Part shown: positions 37,001-46,064 of the stretch, one piece after another
Layout of the letters: each line of letters starts with the position of its first letter
Numbering within the stretch: position 1 is the stretch's first letter
Translations under genes and position numbers: made by a program
The notes under the pieces: generated by a model
Told to the model about the DNA's origin: nothing
What the model saw: the letters and a program-made list of their open reading frames with translations, nothing else
Databases searched by the model: none
Source: Echinometra lucunter
Lineage: Eukaryota; Echinodermata; Echinoidea; Camarodonta; Echinometridae
Direction: 5' to 3'
NCBI GenBank assembly: GCA_029962745.1
Contig: CM057167.1
Coordinates: forward strand, 16,137,785 to 16,201,784
Length of the DNA stretch: 64,000 nt

Positions 37001-38194
37001 TGTCATTGATAATTCTTGACTCTGGGTTGAAAGAGGTTCTTTGGACTTTCAGCTGCAATGCACCATTGCAATTGTTGGGAATCAAACCCGCTAATTACTG
37101 GTACAGTATAAACAGATGTTTGCAGCCTCAAGTTTTAAACAATTGAAAATCTAGTTAAATATTCTGAACATTACATGTATCTCAATAATAGTAATCAACA
37201 GAATTTCATAAAATCTAGTGCAAAAAAAAAAATAAAAGAAATTGACATCCTTGAAGTTACACACTAAAATCTCCAGTCTGATACAAACTGCTAGTATGAC
37301 TTTACAATCAAAAGTGTAAATTTTATTTTTTGACACCTAAATGTTGTTTTACCATTTATATATTTTCTATGTACAGAAATGAGTGATAGTGGCTTTAAAG
37401 CCTTGAATACAAAGGAATTAGAGGGTTTCAGGTTCAAGACCAATTCAGTGTGCTGCTTCCTGTTCACGCAATCCAAAATATAAAAGGCAAGTATTTTTCC
37501 TGAAGTCTGCTGATCATTCTGAGGCAGTTAGGGTACCTCTTTGAATCCCGTTGAATACTGAATTCTCTCTTACCCGTAGACTTAATACAGGGGCCACCTG
37601 GTTTGAGTAGCCAACAGGTTAACCCACTCATGACAGGAATTATTTAAAGCCTAATTTGATCAGCTTTTATTCTTCAAATTGGCAACACCAACATTTTTCT
37701 TCTATTGCTACATTTTTCTTATAAAACATCATGTATCTGAAATAAATATAAATTGACAGAATGTATAAGTCACAAAGTTGCCAATTTGCAGGGACAAACA
37801 GTAATTTTAACATTTTCATCGCATTGCCAATTTAAGGATTTTAATGCTTATTTTCCTTTAAAAAAATTTCAGCATCAAACAACAAATATTGATGCAACGA
37901 AAATGGGCACAGTGTGTGTAGAATTTTTTGCTCTTTCTGCTCATGTATTTGGTATGGTTTTTAGAGCTCTGCATCAAGTTATTAGACCAAACCACAAAAT
38001 GTGGAAAAATGGGTTAAGAGGTTGAATGCGACAAAAATTGACCTCCATAGCATTTCCACCTTATGCAGACTCTTTCATATATATGTACATATACATGTAT
38101 GTTGTATATTACTTCAATTGTTATTTAGCAATACCTGGTCATGCTGAATGCTGGTTAAACGAGGTTCAATCATTTCTACCGATCTCCGAGACAT
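22050..38194 (-). CDS. TMEM106: TMEM106 family protein (lysosomal type II membrane protein), eight coding exons
   Basis: TMEM106 proteins sit in late endosome/lysosome membranes and affect lysosome transport and acidification. Exons in gene order: 38194-38135, 35137-34828, 34304-34241, 32338-32179, 31470-31327, 27175-27132, 24946-24896, 22155-22050; GT-AG borders, all in frame, 312 aa. Without the uncertain first exon, translation would start at Met30 (35110) and give 283 aa, near human TMEM106B (274). Seen: acidic dileucine signal ESEKQPLL (35-42), Cys112/Cys115 in TCPTCHGMGKIPRG, LVALIPYNDERLKPRRT, one TM segment (about 146-176), a lumenal domain with four N-glycosylation sites (Asn187, 215, 230, 250), MEFSVQNNNFVPV, and cysteines near 264 and 302/304 where TMEM106B has a disulfide. 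The C-terminus is shorter than TMEM106B. I cannot assign A, B or C. Confidence 0.9.
22640..22790. repeat. Interspersed repeat shared with 33300-33435
   Basis: ACTCTGTAGAA, AAATGAAGAAAATATGTC and AAATCTATGGAGTTGCTT occur in the same order in both places. It lies in the last TMEM106-like intron; no coding role is seen. Boundaries are approximate. Confidence 0.6.
23971..24504. mobile_element. Foldback element with TACCAGGTGTCCCAGAAAAA ends
   Basis: About 240 bp at 23971-24220 is repeated in reverse at 24270-24504, including CCAGGTGTCCCAGAAAAAG, GAGAATGATACCAAGATCATT and ACAGTCATTTTCG. TA flanks both ends, which suits a Tc1/mariner-type insertion. It lies in a TMEM106-like intron. The short open frames on its two arms mirror each other and are artefacts. 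Confidence 0.8.
25105..25520 (-). mobile_element. TTAA-flanked MITE (CCCATTCGTGACAG family), copy 2
   Basis: TTAA at 25105-25108 and 25517-25520 bound a copy oriented opposite to copy 1. TIRs CCCATTCGTGACAG are intact at the left and have one change at the right. It sits in the TMEM106-like intron upstream of exon 24896-24946. Confidence 0.85.
26632..26768. mobile_element. Short MITE (GGGCCCGTTTCATAAAAC family), copy 2
   Basis: Begins GGGCCCGTTTCATAAAAC and ends in the reverse complement of GGGCCCCATTTCATAAAAC. The interior CTCTCAGCCAATCAGATGCA is shared with copies 1, 3 and 4. The arms (CGTTATCAGTAACAA / TTGTTATTGATAAC) pair, so the element folds on itself. Confidence 0.8.
27890..28386. mobile_element. 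TTAA-flanked 497-bp element (AAAGGCATTGGYTAAC ends), copy 1
   Basis: TTAAAGGCATTGGCTAAC begins it, and the reversed right end reads TTAAAGACATTGGTTAAC. A second copy in reverse orientation is at 61324-61802; the two share long blocks such as GTCTCGAGAGACAAT and CATTTTCAAGTAACAAAATG-like DNA. No transposase is seen. It lies in a TMEM106-like intron. Confidence 0.85.
29010..29245. repeat. Duplicated and inverted GGGGCCAGTTTCT repeats
   Basis: CAGGGGCCAGTTTCTTGAA (29010) and CAGGGGCCAGTTTCTCATAA (29123) are direct copies, each followed by CTTCTTGGACA..CCATTGAA. The end TTATGACGGTTCAGAGAAGCTGGCC (29218-29241) is the inverted counterpart. Probably a MITE with an internal duplication. Boundaries are approximate. 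Confidence 0.55.
29612..30024 (-). mobile_element. TTAA-flanked MITE (CCCATTCGTGACAG family), copy 3
   Basis: TTAA at 29612-29615 and 30021-30024. The right TIR has CTGTCAGGAATGGG, one change from consensus. Same orientation as copy 2. It lies in the TMEM106-like intron between exons 27132-27175 and 31327-31470. Confidence 0.85.
30519..30870. mobile_element. Tigger/pogo-like MITE with CAGTCCGACTTTG ends
   Basis: Starts CAGTCCGACTTTGCTTATCC and ends in the reverse complement of CAGTCCGACCTCCCTTATCTG, with TA on both sides (30517-30518, 30871-30872). These ends resemble known Tigger/pogo derivatives. 352 bp, no transposase. Confidence 0.75.
31927..32066 (-). pseudogene. Partial duplicate of TMEM106-like exon 4 and its downstream intron
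   Basis: This 140-bp block is almost identical to 32088-32228. It repeats the last part of coding exon 4 (from NVWLNETTSNMRLQLQ), its GTATCG donor and about 90 bp of intron. It lacks the first two thirds of the exon and the splice acceptor, so it cannot replace the exon. The duplication is direct and about 162 bp apart. Confidence 0.85.
32753..32996. repeat. Minisatellite, about 85-bp unit, roughly three copies
   Basis: Units contain CCTTTAGCAGCCACCTGTCTA, AAAGGCCACCTGTCTA, TGCTTACAATGTCTACC and TTGAAGAAATTACAGAA. One unit lacks the AAAGGCC segment. The 129-aa open frame over it is produced by the repeats and does not look like a real protein. It lies in a TMEM106-like intron. Confidence 0.8.
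33296..33515. repeat. Interspersed repeat shared with 22640-22790
   Basis: Carries the same ordered blocks as the copy near 22640, plus extra GTTGCTTCCTTT words in both orientations. Boundaries are approximate. Confidence 0.55.
33815..33905. repeat. AAC/AAT trinucleotide microsatellite
   Basis: AACAAC passing into AATAAT units. Frames over it give poly-Thr or poly-Ile and are not genes. Confidence 0.9.
35809..36403. repeat. Tandem duplication, 299-bp unit x2, with CRE-like TGACGTCA sites
   Basis: Copy 1 is 35809-36107 and copy 2 is 36108-36403; they differ at only a few positions. Each holds two TGACGTCA octamers (35897-35904, 35908-35915; 36196-36203, 36207-36214), GCGCGC-rich stretches and an inverted pair GGTACCCACTTTGAC / GTCAAAGTTGGTACC. 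It lies in the first coding intron of the TMEM106-like gene. Confidence 0.9.
37619..38017 (+). mobile_element. TTAA-flanked MITE (CCCATTCGTGACAG family), copy 4, right end damaged
   Basis: TTAA at 37619-37622 and 38014-38017. The left TIR reads CCCACTCATGACAG. The right end has lost the CCTCTGTCACG part and keeps only AATGGG. It sits just downstream of the putative first coding exon of the TMEM106-like gene. Confidence 0.8.
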
Positions 38195-41100
38195 GATCCT
38201 GAACAATACCGTTCTCTCTCGTCAGTGGAAAACGATGGAAAGGAATTTGCTGAACATACTCCAATGAACTACATGTATTCTCTCAAAGGCTAAAGTCAAG
38301 ATCCTACGTTTATCTCCAATATTTTTCTCCCTAGATCTCTCTCTGAGAATATGTACAGTGTGTAGAAGAAGTCTTCTCTATCTATCTCTCTCTCTCTCGT
38401 CCCTCCTTTGCTAAGATCAGAGATTCTTGGCACTTTGGGTCTGCTGCTGGTTTGGTGTGTTGGAGCAACCCGCAACTCGGGAGTCAGCTTCAAAACTGAG
38501 TGGCAACAAAAGCTGCACCTGTCCTACATGTAATTTTTAGCTGCAAGTAGAGTAGATCTTCCATAGCCCTGTACATAGTCTGCACAGCATACGCTTTTTA
38601 AGATGATACACCAATATCAAGATGGACTGTACCTTAACTGAAGAAGAAGAGAAGCTATGAAGCTGAATGCCTCTGTCACATTTCCCTATCCTCAAGTGAA
38701 GCTGCAACTGAAATACCAGTATGTCCAACAGACAGCCCTCGAAGATAGGGTAAGCCAACTTAGTAAAGCAGAACTCTTTTTGAAGAGCTCCTTTGTCCAA
38801 GGATTATTGGTGGGCGTGGTGGCCCACTTTTCTTTGAGGGTTTGAATTAATTACTAAATTAAAACTAAACTAAATTTAAATAAAATTTAAATCCTAATCC
38901 CATGTACTGCCTGGTCTGAAATTGAATGGCCAAGTTTAGGGACAACAGACGTTATCAATTAGCAAATTGAATACTAAGCTCAGATAAGTTGGGTTGGGCT
39001 CTATAGAAAATGTATGTTATACTGAAATCAAATACATGAAGTGCTTAAAGGGTTAAGGTCTATTTATCATTATCCATCAGTAGGGTCTCTCCCATTGCCC
39101 CTCCCCTGAAAAACAATCTATCAGTGTTTCAATAGGGACTTTCCTAGACCTACCAAGGACACCTTCTGCAGACAGCTACATGCATTGATGCAACAAAAGA
39201 TACTCAGTTAGGCTTTGTGTTTATGCAAAGACCAATCTTAGGGCATTGTGTTACACAGGGTCTGATCGTTGGGAGTTGGGACTTTGGGTTTTATAAAGTG
39301 TCTATTGGTGAAATGGTCTAGTGGTCCCCTTCTAGTATTGTTAAGTATCTGCAATATGAAATGGTCTAGTGGTCAGCTTTCTGGTCACCTCATCAGGCTA
39401 ATACACAAGCCATATCATTCAGGTGGTGGTGTCCTTTCTTGGATTAGATATGTACAGGCCACCACCAATAACTAAAAAGTTGTTGCTAGATTTATTTCTA
39501 GGGTGAGTAGGGTCATGTTGCTTTTTCTACATGCAAAACATAAGTTTCCAATGTGTATATCTTTCTACAAAGAGATTACAACGCAAGTTTACTAAGTAAC
39601 GCTATCAACAAACGTAAATGTGCAAGTAACTTTTGTAGACACAGTAACACATATACTCTAACAAAAAAAAGGTATGCACAGAAACAAAGTCGAAAATGAG
39701 TTCTCTGCTGAGGGTTTTATGTTGTCCTCTACTTTTTTTCACACTCTTTAAGTTACCATTAACCCATAGAAGCCAAGTACATTGTAAATTATTTTTCAGG
39801 TATGCATACATGTACATGTATATATGTAGGTGTCAACTGCTCAAGGAAAATGCAAAATACACTCAGAATAGAAAGGTGGTCTTTGAATAGTGAAACTGAT
39901 GGTTGTTAAAGCAGGTTTTCCTGCACTTTAACGGTACTTACATGTAGTATAATCAAGGCATGAATCATTCCGCTGGGCCACAATTGATACATGATACTTA
40001 CCGAGCTGTGAAAGTTTCAAAAGGTTTGCATGCACAGTACGTGTGATGGGAATGCTGTGGGATTGAAGAGGGATGCCATACTAGCAGGGCTCCATATAGA
40101 CTACCTTGTTTCACAAAGAGTTCGGATTGAAATCTAAAGAGTTTGTAACATGCACTGAGGCTTATGTTAATTTTTTTTTCTACTTCCAATTTTAGGCGTC
40201 CAGGAGTATGAAAGCCCATGTGTCCTGGCCTGGGTACCTGCTCGTACTGAGCCTTGCATCATCATGTAGTGAAACTTTTGCCCTCATCATTTTTTTCTTG
40301 AGGCCAAAGGCCTAAAAACAATACTGGCTATGGGTAATTCATGCATAAACACACTTTACGCTACATGTATCAAAGTCAAAAATCAAAACAGAACTCTACA
40401 GAAAAGAAAGGGCATTCAAAAAGATATGTGACTTATACCTGAACTAATCTCTCCTTTTAATCCAGTGATTAGCCTCACCCTCCAAAGCACACATACATCA
40501 CATTTTTGCAGCTTATGCCTTATCTTTCCTTGGATAAAGTATGTATACTGGGTATACCAGTATAATCAAACTGACCCCCTTTATTCTCAACTAAGCATGC
40601 ACATAATGAAAAGAACCAGTTAGGCTTATATGCAAATGAATAAATATTGACTTTGGTACTTATACTTCTGAATCATAGCCATGTGATGGTGTCGATGCTA
40701 GTCTAAGTTCATGGTCATCCCACTGAAACACATTCATTCTACAACACTTTTCTAAAAAGGCTGGACCTTGAAGTTGACCAAGCCAAAAAATAAAGTGAAA
40801 AAAAAAAAAAATCCTTCTTTTTCTCCGGAAAATCCTTCCATACATGTAGATGCAGGCTGGATGGAAAAGCATTACAAGTACTCAGAAGAGGGTTAGATAC
40901 ATGATGTGTAAGTCTAAAGACAATGCAATGCAGGGCTCCACATTTAAACTTTTTTTGGTACATGTCCCGGGGGGGGGGGGGGGGGGGGGCACTCAGTATA
41001 TAATGCGTGGTGGGTATGTGCCGCGGAGAAGACCCCCATTTTTACACTCAAATTTCCGTTCCAAAGTATAGCATTTTCATCTTATTGAGAAAAAGAACAA

Positions 41101-41407
41101 AGAAAGCTGTTCCAAAGCATAGAATTTTCTTCTTATCGAGAAAAAAGAAGACAGAAATCCGTTCCAAAGCTTCGCATATTTTTCGTTACGCCGTTCCGGC
41201 CGCATTGATCCGCTACAATGAGCTGCATTTTTGGTGAAAAGCGGCCACTCTGGACCTGGAAAAGTGTCACAAAAATAACGAGACCTAACTTCGCGCACGC
41301 CAGTTTTCAAGTGATTAATACAAAATAGAGATCCATAAAAGGTAAGATAAATGCATTACTAGGAAGGCAAAATGCCACTGAATAATTTGATACCACATTT
41401 TACTTAC

Positions 41408-41524
41408 AATTTTGATGACATCGTCTCTCGAAAAGAGGAATTCTAGACCTTTGTTGACACGTCCAGTTTTTGTCAGAACGAACGCAAAACACTGCCAAAT
41501 TTGCCGAGTTTTCATTCATAATTT
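41408..41524 (-). other. Candidate exon (untranslated or unknown coding)
   Basis: On the minus strand a weak acceptor (GGAATTTAG) is followed by ATTATGAATGAAAACTC and ends at a strong donor GTAAGTA (41407-41401). Two frames are open through it, beginning MNENSANLAV and MKTRQIWQCF; neither matches a family I recognise. It could be a 5'UTR exon of the TMEM106-like gene, a small separate gene, or chance. Confidence 0.3.
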
Positions 41525-41649
41525 CTAAATTCCTTTTCTAAAAGGCAAACATAACAGCTTCAGTCACACCACACAGTCTCACCCACACAGACACACACAG
41601 TCACAGATGCATGCACTCTCCGAGTCCGACTCTGTTCAGTTGAATTTCA

Positions 41650-42556
41650 ACTAGATCTAGAGTAGCGGCTCTGGTGTGCGGCCACTTAAAAGGAATTTGC
41701 GGATTATATTTATTAATCAAAGACTCACACATAGTTCAATACCATCAATGCAGAGTCCAAATACCTGCTAATTGAATAGAGGGCAAACTTAAAATTATTG
41801 ACCAATTACGTGGTCAGTAGTGTCCATTTTTCAAAACGATGTTAGGGGTCCTGTGTGCGGCCGCCCCTACCCCTGTGGGCGGCCGCCTATCATTTGGCGA
41901 GCATTTAGCGCCATATTTGTGACAAAGTAAACAAAATCAATATTGAATTTCATGCTTTACACACCAATACTTCATGAAAAGTAATAAATACTGTGTAGAA
42001 ACCCATAAAATCTTTCAAAAGCGATGATCTACCAAATGCCGTGACAAAAATATGAAGGCAGAGTACAATCTCCTACAAAAACCTGCATTTTGTACACATT
42101 TTACATAGGGTGGCCGCTCACAGGACCCATCTTGAAAAATGGCTCTGGTGAGCGGCCACCCCCATGCAACTTTTTCTCTGGTGGTATAAATAAGAATTTC
42201 TGCAGCAAAATATGGGCCATGAACTTCATTCTCTTAAATGAAAATCAAATCAGTTATCAAATTGAACAAATAAAGGTTAAGTACTGTCTTAAGTATGTCA
42301 AAGTTTCTTAACTTAAAAGTTAAGAAACTGCCATTTTTCAGTCAGTGACTGGTGGTGTCGACTTCTAATGATATTCAGTGAGACTCATTATGCTTACTGC
42401 TTTCGCGGAGTATGTTTTTTGGTACACTAGAACCTACCTGAGACTGTCCAAGGTAATTTTTGAAGGGATATCAAAAATATTTTTTTAATTTTTAGTTTTT
42501 ATTCACCACCGGCCGCTCACAGGGGACGGCTGCCCACAGGAGCACATACTCTAGGG
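41650..42556. mobile_element. Repeat element rich in GTGNGCGGCC, imperfect inverted ends
   Basis: The left end CTAGAGTAGCGGCTCTGGTG and the reversed right end CTAGAGTATGTGCTCCTGTG are similar. GTGTGCGGCCAC, GTGGGCGGCCGCC, GTGAGCGGCCACC and their reverses recur inside. No coding frame of note. Boundaries are tentative. Confidence 0.45.
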
Positions 42557-42760
42557 TCTAACGTTAGATCTAGCCAGATTTTTTTTTTTAATGGGGAAAA
42601 TGCATTTTTCATTTAATTTCTGATCAAAACTTGATCCAATATCCACGGCAATAATTAATGAGCCAAGATGTGAAATAGACCCCAAGCCAATAAGACTATT
42701 ATCAATTACATTAGATGTTGCAATATCAATCAGGCAAGTCATGTACGTGTGCCAGTTGAT

Positions 42761-42992
42761 GTGTCCGGACAGGTTGTGTATCCGGATGATCCGGACTAGA
42801 TTCTAGATCTAGCCCTCAGGGCTAAACCGGATAAAAGTTCACAAGCAATATTTCTTAAATGTTTTAATGCAAGTGTTAAACAATAACATATAGAACAAAT
42901 GCTGCTGATGATTAGCACTATTCAATGCATAGTTTTTGTTAAATATAAAGACAAAAAGAAGGCTTCATTTTTTCTTACGTGTCCTGACACCC
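42761..42992 (+). mobile_element. MITE with GTGTCCGGACA ends, uninterrupted copy
   Basis: Begins GTGTCCGGACAGGTTGTG and ends ACGTGTCCTGACACC. It shares long blocks (AAAAGTTCACAAGCAA, TGATGATTAGCAC, AAGACAAAAAGAAGGCT) with the inverted copy at 43632-44908. It carries the empty version of the site where that copy has a hAT-like insertion. Confidence 0.75.
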
Positions 42993-43196
42993 GACCCCCT
43001 ATCATACGGAGTACGGCAACGGTTCAGGCAGGGTTACCTTACCCATCCCGCTCCCAGGACACGGAGTTCATCGTTAGTATGTGGGACATTAACTGTTAAT
43101 CATCTCGTACAAAAATGGAAGTAAATCATCGCCAGGTACTATAATCAATTCACCGTTCAAAACAAATTCTTTTTAAAATGTGCACCGTATACTTAC

Positions 43197-43330
43197 ACAT
43201 CATGCACTGGGATTTATTTGCTGAGGAAAACTCTCTCTTCACTCAAAATCACTCGACACACTTGCCGCATCATCGCACAACAACCAGCTGGACGACTTCG
43301 ATCGATCGCGTTGATCGGCAAATTGCACTA
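43197..43330 (-). promoter_or_regulatory. Putative untranslated first exon and promoter of the TMEM106-like gene
   Basis: On the minus strand this stretch has stops in all frames and ends at a consensus donor GTAAGTAT (43196-43189), as expected of a 5'UTR exon. Immediately upstream (43375-43445) the DNA becomes GC-rich with a GC box GGGGCGG and GCGCATGCGC-like words, unlike the AT-rich surroundings. The transcription start is estimated, not seen. The assignment to TMEM106 rests on strand and position only. Confidence 0.45.
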
Positions 43331-43631
43331 GTGTTATTAGTCTAGTCTATGATTGCAACCTACTAGCAGCGCGTGCATGCGCATGCAGCGGCGCGGCAGC
43401 TCGAGGGGGAGCAAGGGGGAGGGGCGGAAGAGAGTGCTTGCCGCCCTTGCCGTTAAGAGATTGTATAACATAATAATATAACTTCTTTGGGAAAACATAT
43501 GGTTTGCCAATCCTCACTCTTCTTCTAACTATGATCTCAATTTATTACTGTCCCACGTCATCTTAATCTGTCTTTATTTCTTCTTGCTCCCCCCCCCCCT
43601 GCATACAGTAGTAGGATGGGGGGGGGGGGGG

Positions 43632-44908
43632 GGTGTCCGGACACGTAACAAAAATGGAGCCTTCTTTTTGTCTTTGGATTAAACAAAAACTAGACTAGAT
43701 CTATGCATTGATTTGTGCTAATCATCATCAATATTTATTCTCTATAATATTTTCTGACATTTTGTGCTAAAACATTTAAGAGATTTGCTTGTGAACTTTT
43801 TCAATTGGCTGTTTATATCGACTGTCCGGATCAGGGGCGTCACTAAAGGGGGGGGGGGGGGTGTGGGGGGTGTGACACCCCCCCCCCATTAAAAATTCTT
43901 GTCGGCAAATTCGCGATCGCTGTCGGCAAAAGAGAGGGAGAGAGAGAGAGGGGAGAGGAAAGAGGAAGGAGGGAAAAAGGAAAAAGAAAGATGAGTAAGG
44001 TGCCCAAATAGAGTCATATTCGGCTTATTTGCTTGTGCATTTTGACGACGAAATAACACTGGTAACACGAAAGAGAGCCTATTTTTCCTCGCTCGCTGCG
44101 CTCGCTCGTATTATATTAAGATACAGGATGTTTTCAGAAAGCAAACACATTTGCCAAGTGAAATAAACAAATATATAATTTAGATATTTTGGGGCCCATC
44201 ATGTATTTTGTTGAAGAATTATCACCTCTATACCATAAAAAAGAGTAAATATATTTTTCCCCGCTCGCTGCGCTCGCTCGTATAATATTTAGATACAAGA
44301 TGGTCTTTGAAAGCAAATAGACTAGGTAGGAGAGGTGACCAAATATATCAAAATAGGTATTTTAAAGGCCCATCGTGTATTTTGATGAAGAACTTTCACT
44401 TCTACCATGAAAGGGAGTATTTTTCCTCGCTCGCTACGCTCGATTATACAATATTCAGATACAAGATGGATTTGGGAAAGCAAACGAATTCGGCAAGCGA
44501 GGCCCATCATGTACTTTGCTGAAGAGTTATCACCTACCATAAAAAGAGTATATATATTTTTCCTCGCTCGCTGCGCTCGCTCGTATGATATTTAGATACA
44601 GGATGGTCTTTGAAAGCAAATAAATTAGGTAAGAAAGGTGACCAAAATATCAAAATAGATATCTTAAAGGCCCATCATGTATTTGGATGAAGAACTTTCA
44701 CTTCTACCATGAAAAGGATTATATGATAAGGAGTATATAGATTTTTTCCTTGCTCGCTGTGCTCGCTCGTATAATATTACGATTTAGGATGGTTTTTGAA
44801 AGCGAATAAATCATGTGAGAGAGGTGACCAAATATATGATTTAGATATCCCCCATTAAAAAAGTCTAGCGACGCCCCTGGTCCGGATACACAACCTGTCC
44901 GGACACCC
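43632..44908 (-). mobile_element. MITE with GTGTCCGGACA ends, inverted copy split by a hAT-like insertion
   Basis: Left part 43632-43831 and right part 44880-44908 together match the copy at 42761-42992 in reverse orientation. The insertion at 43832-44879 accounts for the extra length. The two MITE copies face each other across the putative first exon of the TMEM106-like gene. Confidence 0.75.
43832..44879. mobile_element. hAT-like element (1048 bp) carrying an internal tandem array
   Basis: Ends are CAGGGGCGTCACTA and, reversed, CAGGGGCGTCGCTA. The 8-bp duplication GTCCGGAT flanks it exactly (43824-43831, 44880-44887). The interior holds about five copies of a 140-175-bp unit with CCTCGCTCGCTGCGCTCGCTCG (near 44088, 44259, 44424, 44562 and 44740) plus GATACAAGATGG and GAAGAACTTTCACTTCTACC. 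No transposase is present. Confidence 0.85.
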
Positions 44909-44966
44909 AACAACTGGGTATACATACATTTTAATAATTTATACCAGTAGGCCTAAATATACTCAC

Positions 44967-45085
44967 TTGTCTTTGGAATAGGATATTTTCCTGCTTAAGA
45001 ACTGAAACCATGTACTGATACTTTGTGCAAAAATTCTGATGCTTTGTAGGATGATTCAATAAATTTGGCATCTCATATTCATTTT
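44967..45085 (-). other. Candidate orphan exon-like open frame
   Basis: On the minus strand an acceptor-like CTAGCTACAG (ending 45086) and a strong donor GTGAGTATA (44966-44958) enclose 119 bases open in the frame starting NEYEMPNLLNHPTKHQNF. I do not recognise the sequence, and no partner exons were found. The adjacent upstream DNA is a MITE (45116-45258). It may be chance or a relic. Confidence 0.25.
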
Positions 45086-45115
45086 CTGTAGCTAGCCGTT
45101 GTCTCTCCACACTGT

Positions 45116-45258
45116 CCCTTTTCATAAAACTTGTTCAGTAACAATTGCCACATTTCTATGACAAATTTGCTCTCAGGTGATCAAATGCAAGGATTGCAGT
45201 AGCTTTTAACAGTTATTGCAACTTGTTATTAAGAACAAGTTTTATGAAACAGGGCCCC
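45116..45258. mobile_element. Short MITE (GGGCCCGTTTCATAAAAC family), copy 3
   Basis: The left end is decayed (CCCTTTTCATAAAACTTG); the right end, reversed, is GGGGCCCTGTTTCATAAAAC. The interior matches copies 2 and 4 (AACAATTGCCACATTTCTATGAC, AGTAGCTT.TAACAGTTATTGC). Confidence 0.75.
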
Positions 45259-45349
45259 TGAGAATATCAGATGCCAGAATCAATTAAAGTTGACATAACA
45301 ATACATTCAGACTTAACAAGGAAACAAAACCTAATACTTAATCCCTATC

Positions 45350-45602
45350 TAGTCCCATACTTGGTAATTACCCGTTAGACTCTTTATCACAAAACAAAAC
45401 AAAGAAAACGAACTTTATTCCCCCCATAAATGGCTGAGAGAGGGTGCACATAAAATGAGCCATATACTAATACTAATCCCATACTTAGTAATTACCTGTT
45501 AGACTCGGATCTTTATCACAAAACAAAACAAAGAAAATTAACTTTATTCCCCCCTTAAATGGCTGAGAGAGGGTGCACATAAAATGAGCCATATACTAAT
45601 AT
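45350..45602. repeat. Tandem duplication, about 125-bp unit x2
   Basis: Copies at about 45350-45474 and 45478-45602 share CCCATACTT.GTAATTACC, TTATCACAAAACAAAACAAAG and GGCTGAGAGAGGGTGCACAT, with a few substitutions. Confidence 0.85.
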
Positions 45603-45784
45603 GCATTTAGCTACATATCAACAGAAACCTAGTATCAGTTGTAATATTTTTGTGACAAGTTCAACCCCACAAGGACCTTGGTTATTATGAATTATTTTGC
45701 TAAATTCAGTCATATCAAATATTTTATCATTAAAAAAAAAAAGAAAAAAGAAAAAAAATCAAAATGGTTACTGTGGCATTGGCT

Positions 45785-46064
45785 CAGGGCGGCACCAGGG
45801 TATTTTGAGGGGGAGGGGGGGGGGGGGGGGAGAGCAAGATGATCCATGGGTGTGTTTATTTGCATTCTGAATGAACAAATAGGGGTATTATTTAGTTGCA
45901 TGCCCAGCCCTCTCTTTCTGAATTCCCCATACTCTTCTTTCTTATTCCTCTTTTTTTTCTTTTTCTCCTCTTTTTTTTTTCTCTTTTTCTCCTCTTTTTT
46001 TTTTTTTTTTTTTTTCATTTGAAAAATCATAGTTGATTGCCCTCCCCCTATGGCACCGCCCCTG
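45785..46064. mobile_element. hAT-like non-autonomous element, CAGGGCGGCACC family
   Basis: Same family as 9908-10155, in the opposite orientation. Ends are CAGGGCGGCACCAGGG and, reversed, CAGGGGCGGTGCCA. Flanks CATTGGCT (45777-45784) and CATTGGTT (46065-46072) are an 8-bp duplication with one change. The interior contains poly-G and T/C-rich DNA; the Lys/Glu-rich open frame across it is simple sequence. Confidence 0.75.

Larger units (their letters stand above)
38195..43196. other. Non-coding region upstream of the TMEM106-like coding exons
   Basis: Probably the first, untranslated intron of the TMEM106-like gene. No exon with family similarity was found. Minus-strand sequences at 40013-40185 and 40670-40763 have donor-like ends but poor acceptors, and I do not call them. 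The block 41650-42556 is a GTGNGCGGCC-rich repeat. One exon-like open frame is listed separately. Confidence 0.5.

Noticed and set aside
40013..40185. Minus-strand coding exon with GTAAGTATC donor
   Set aside because: The upstream side is A-rich with no credible acceptor, and the peptide matches nothing recognisable.
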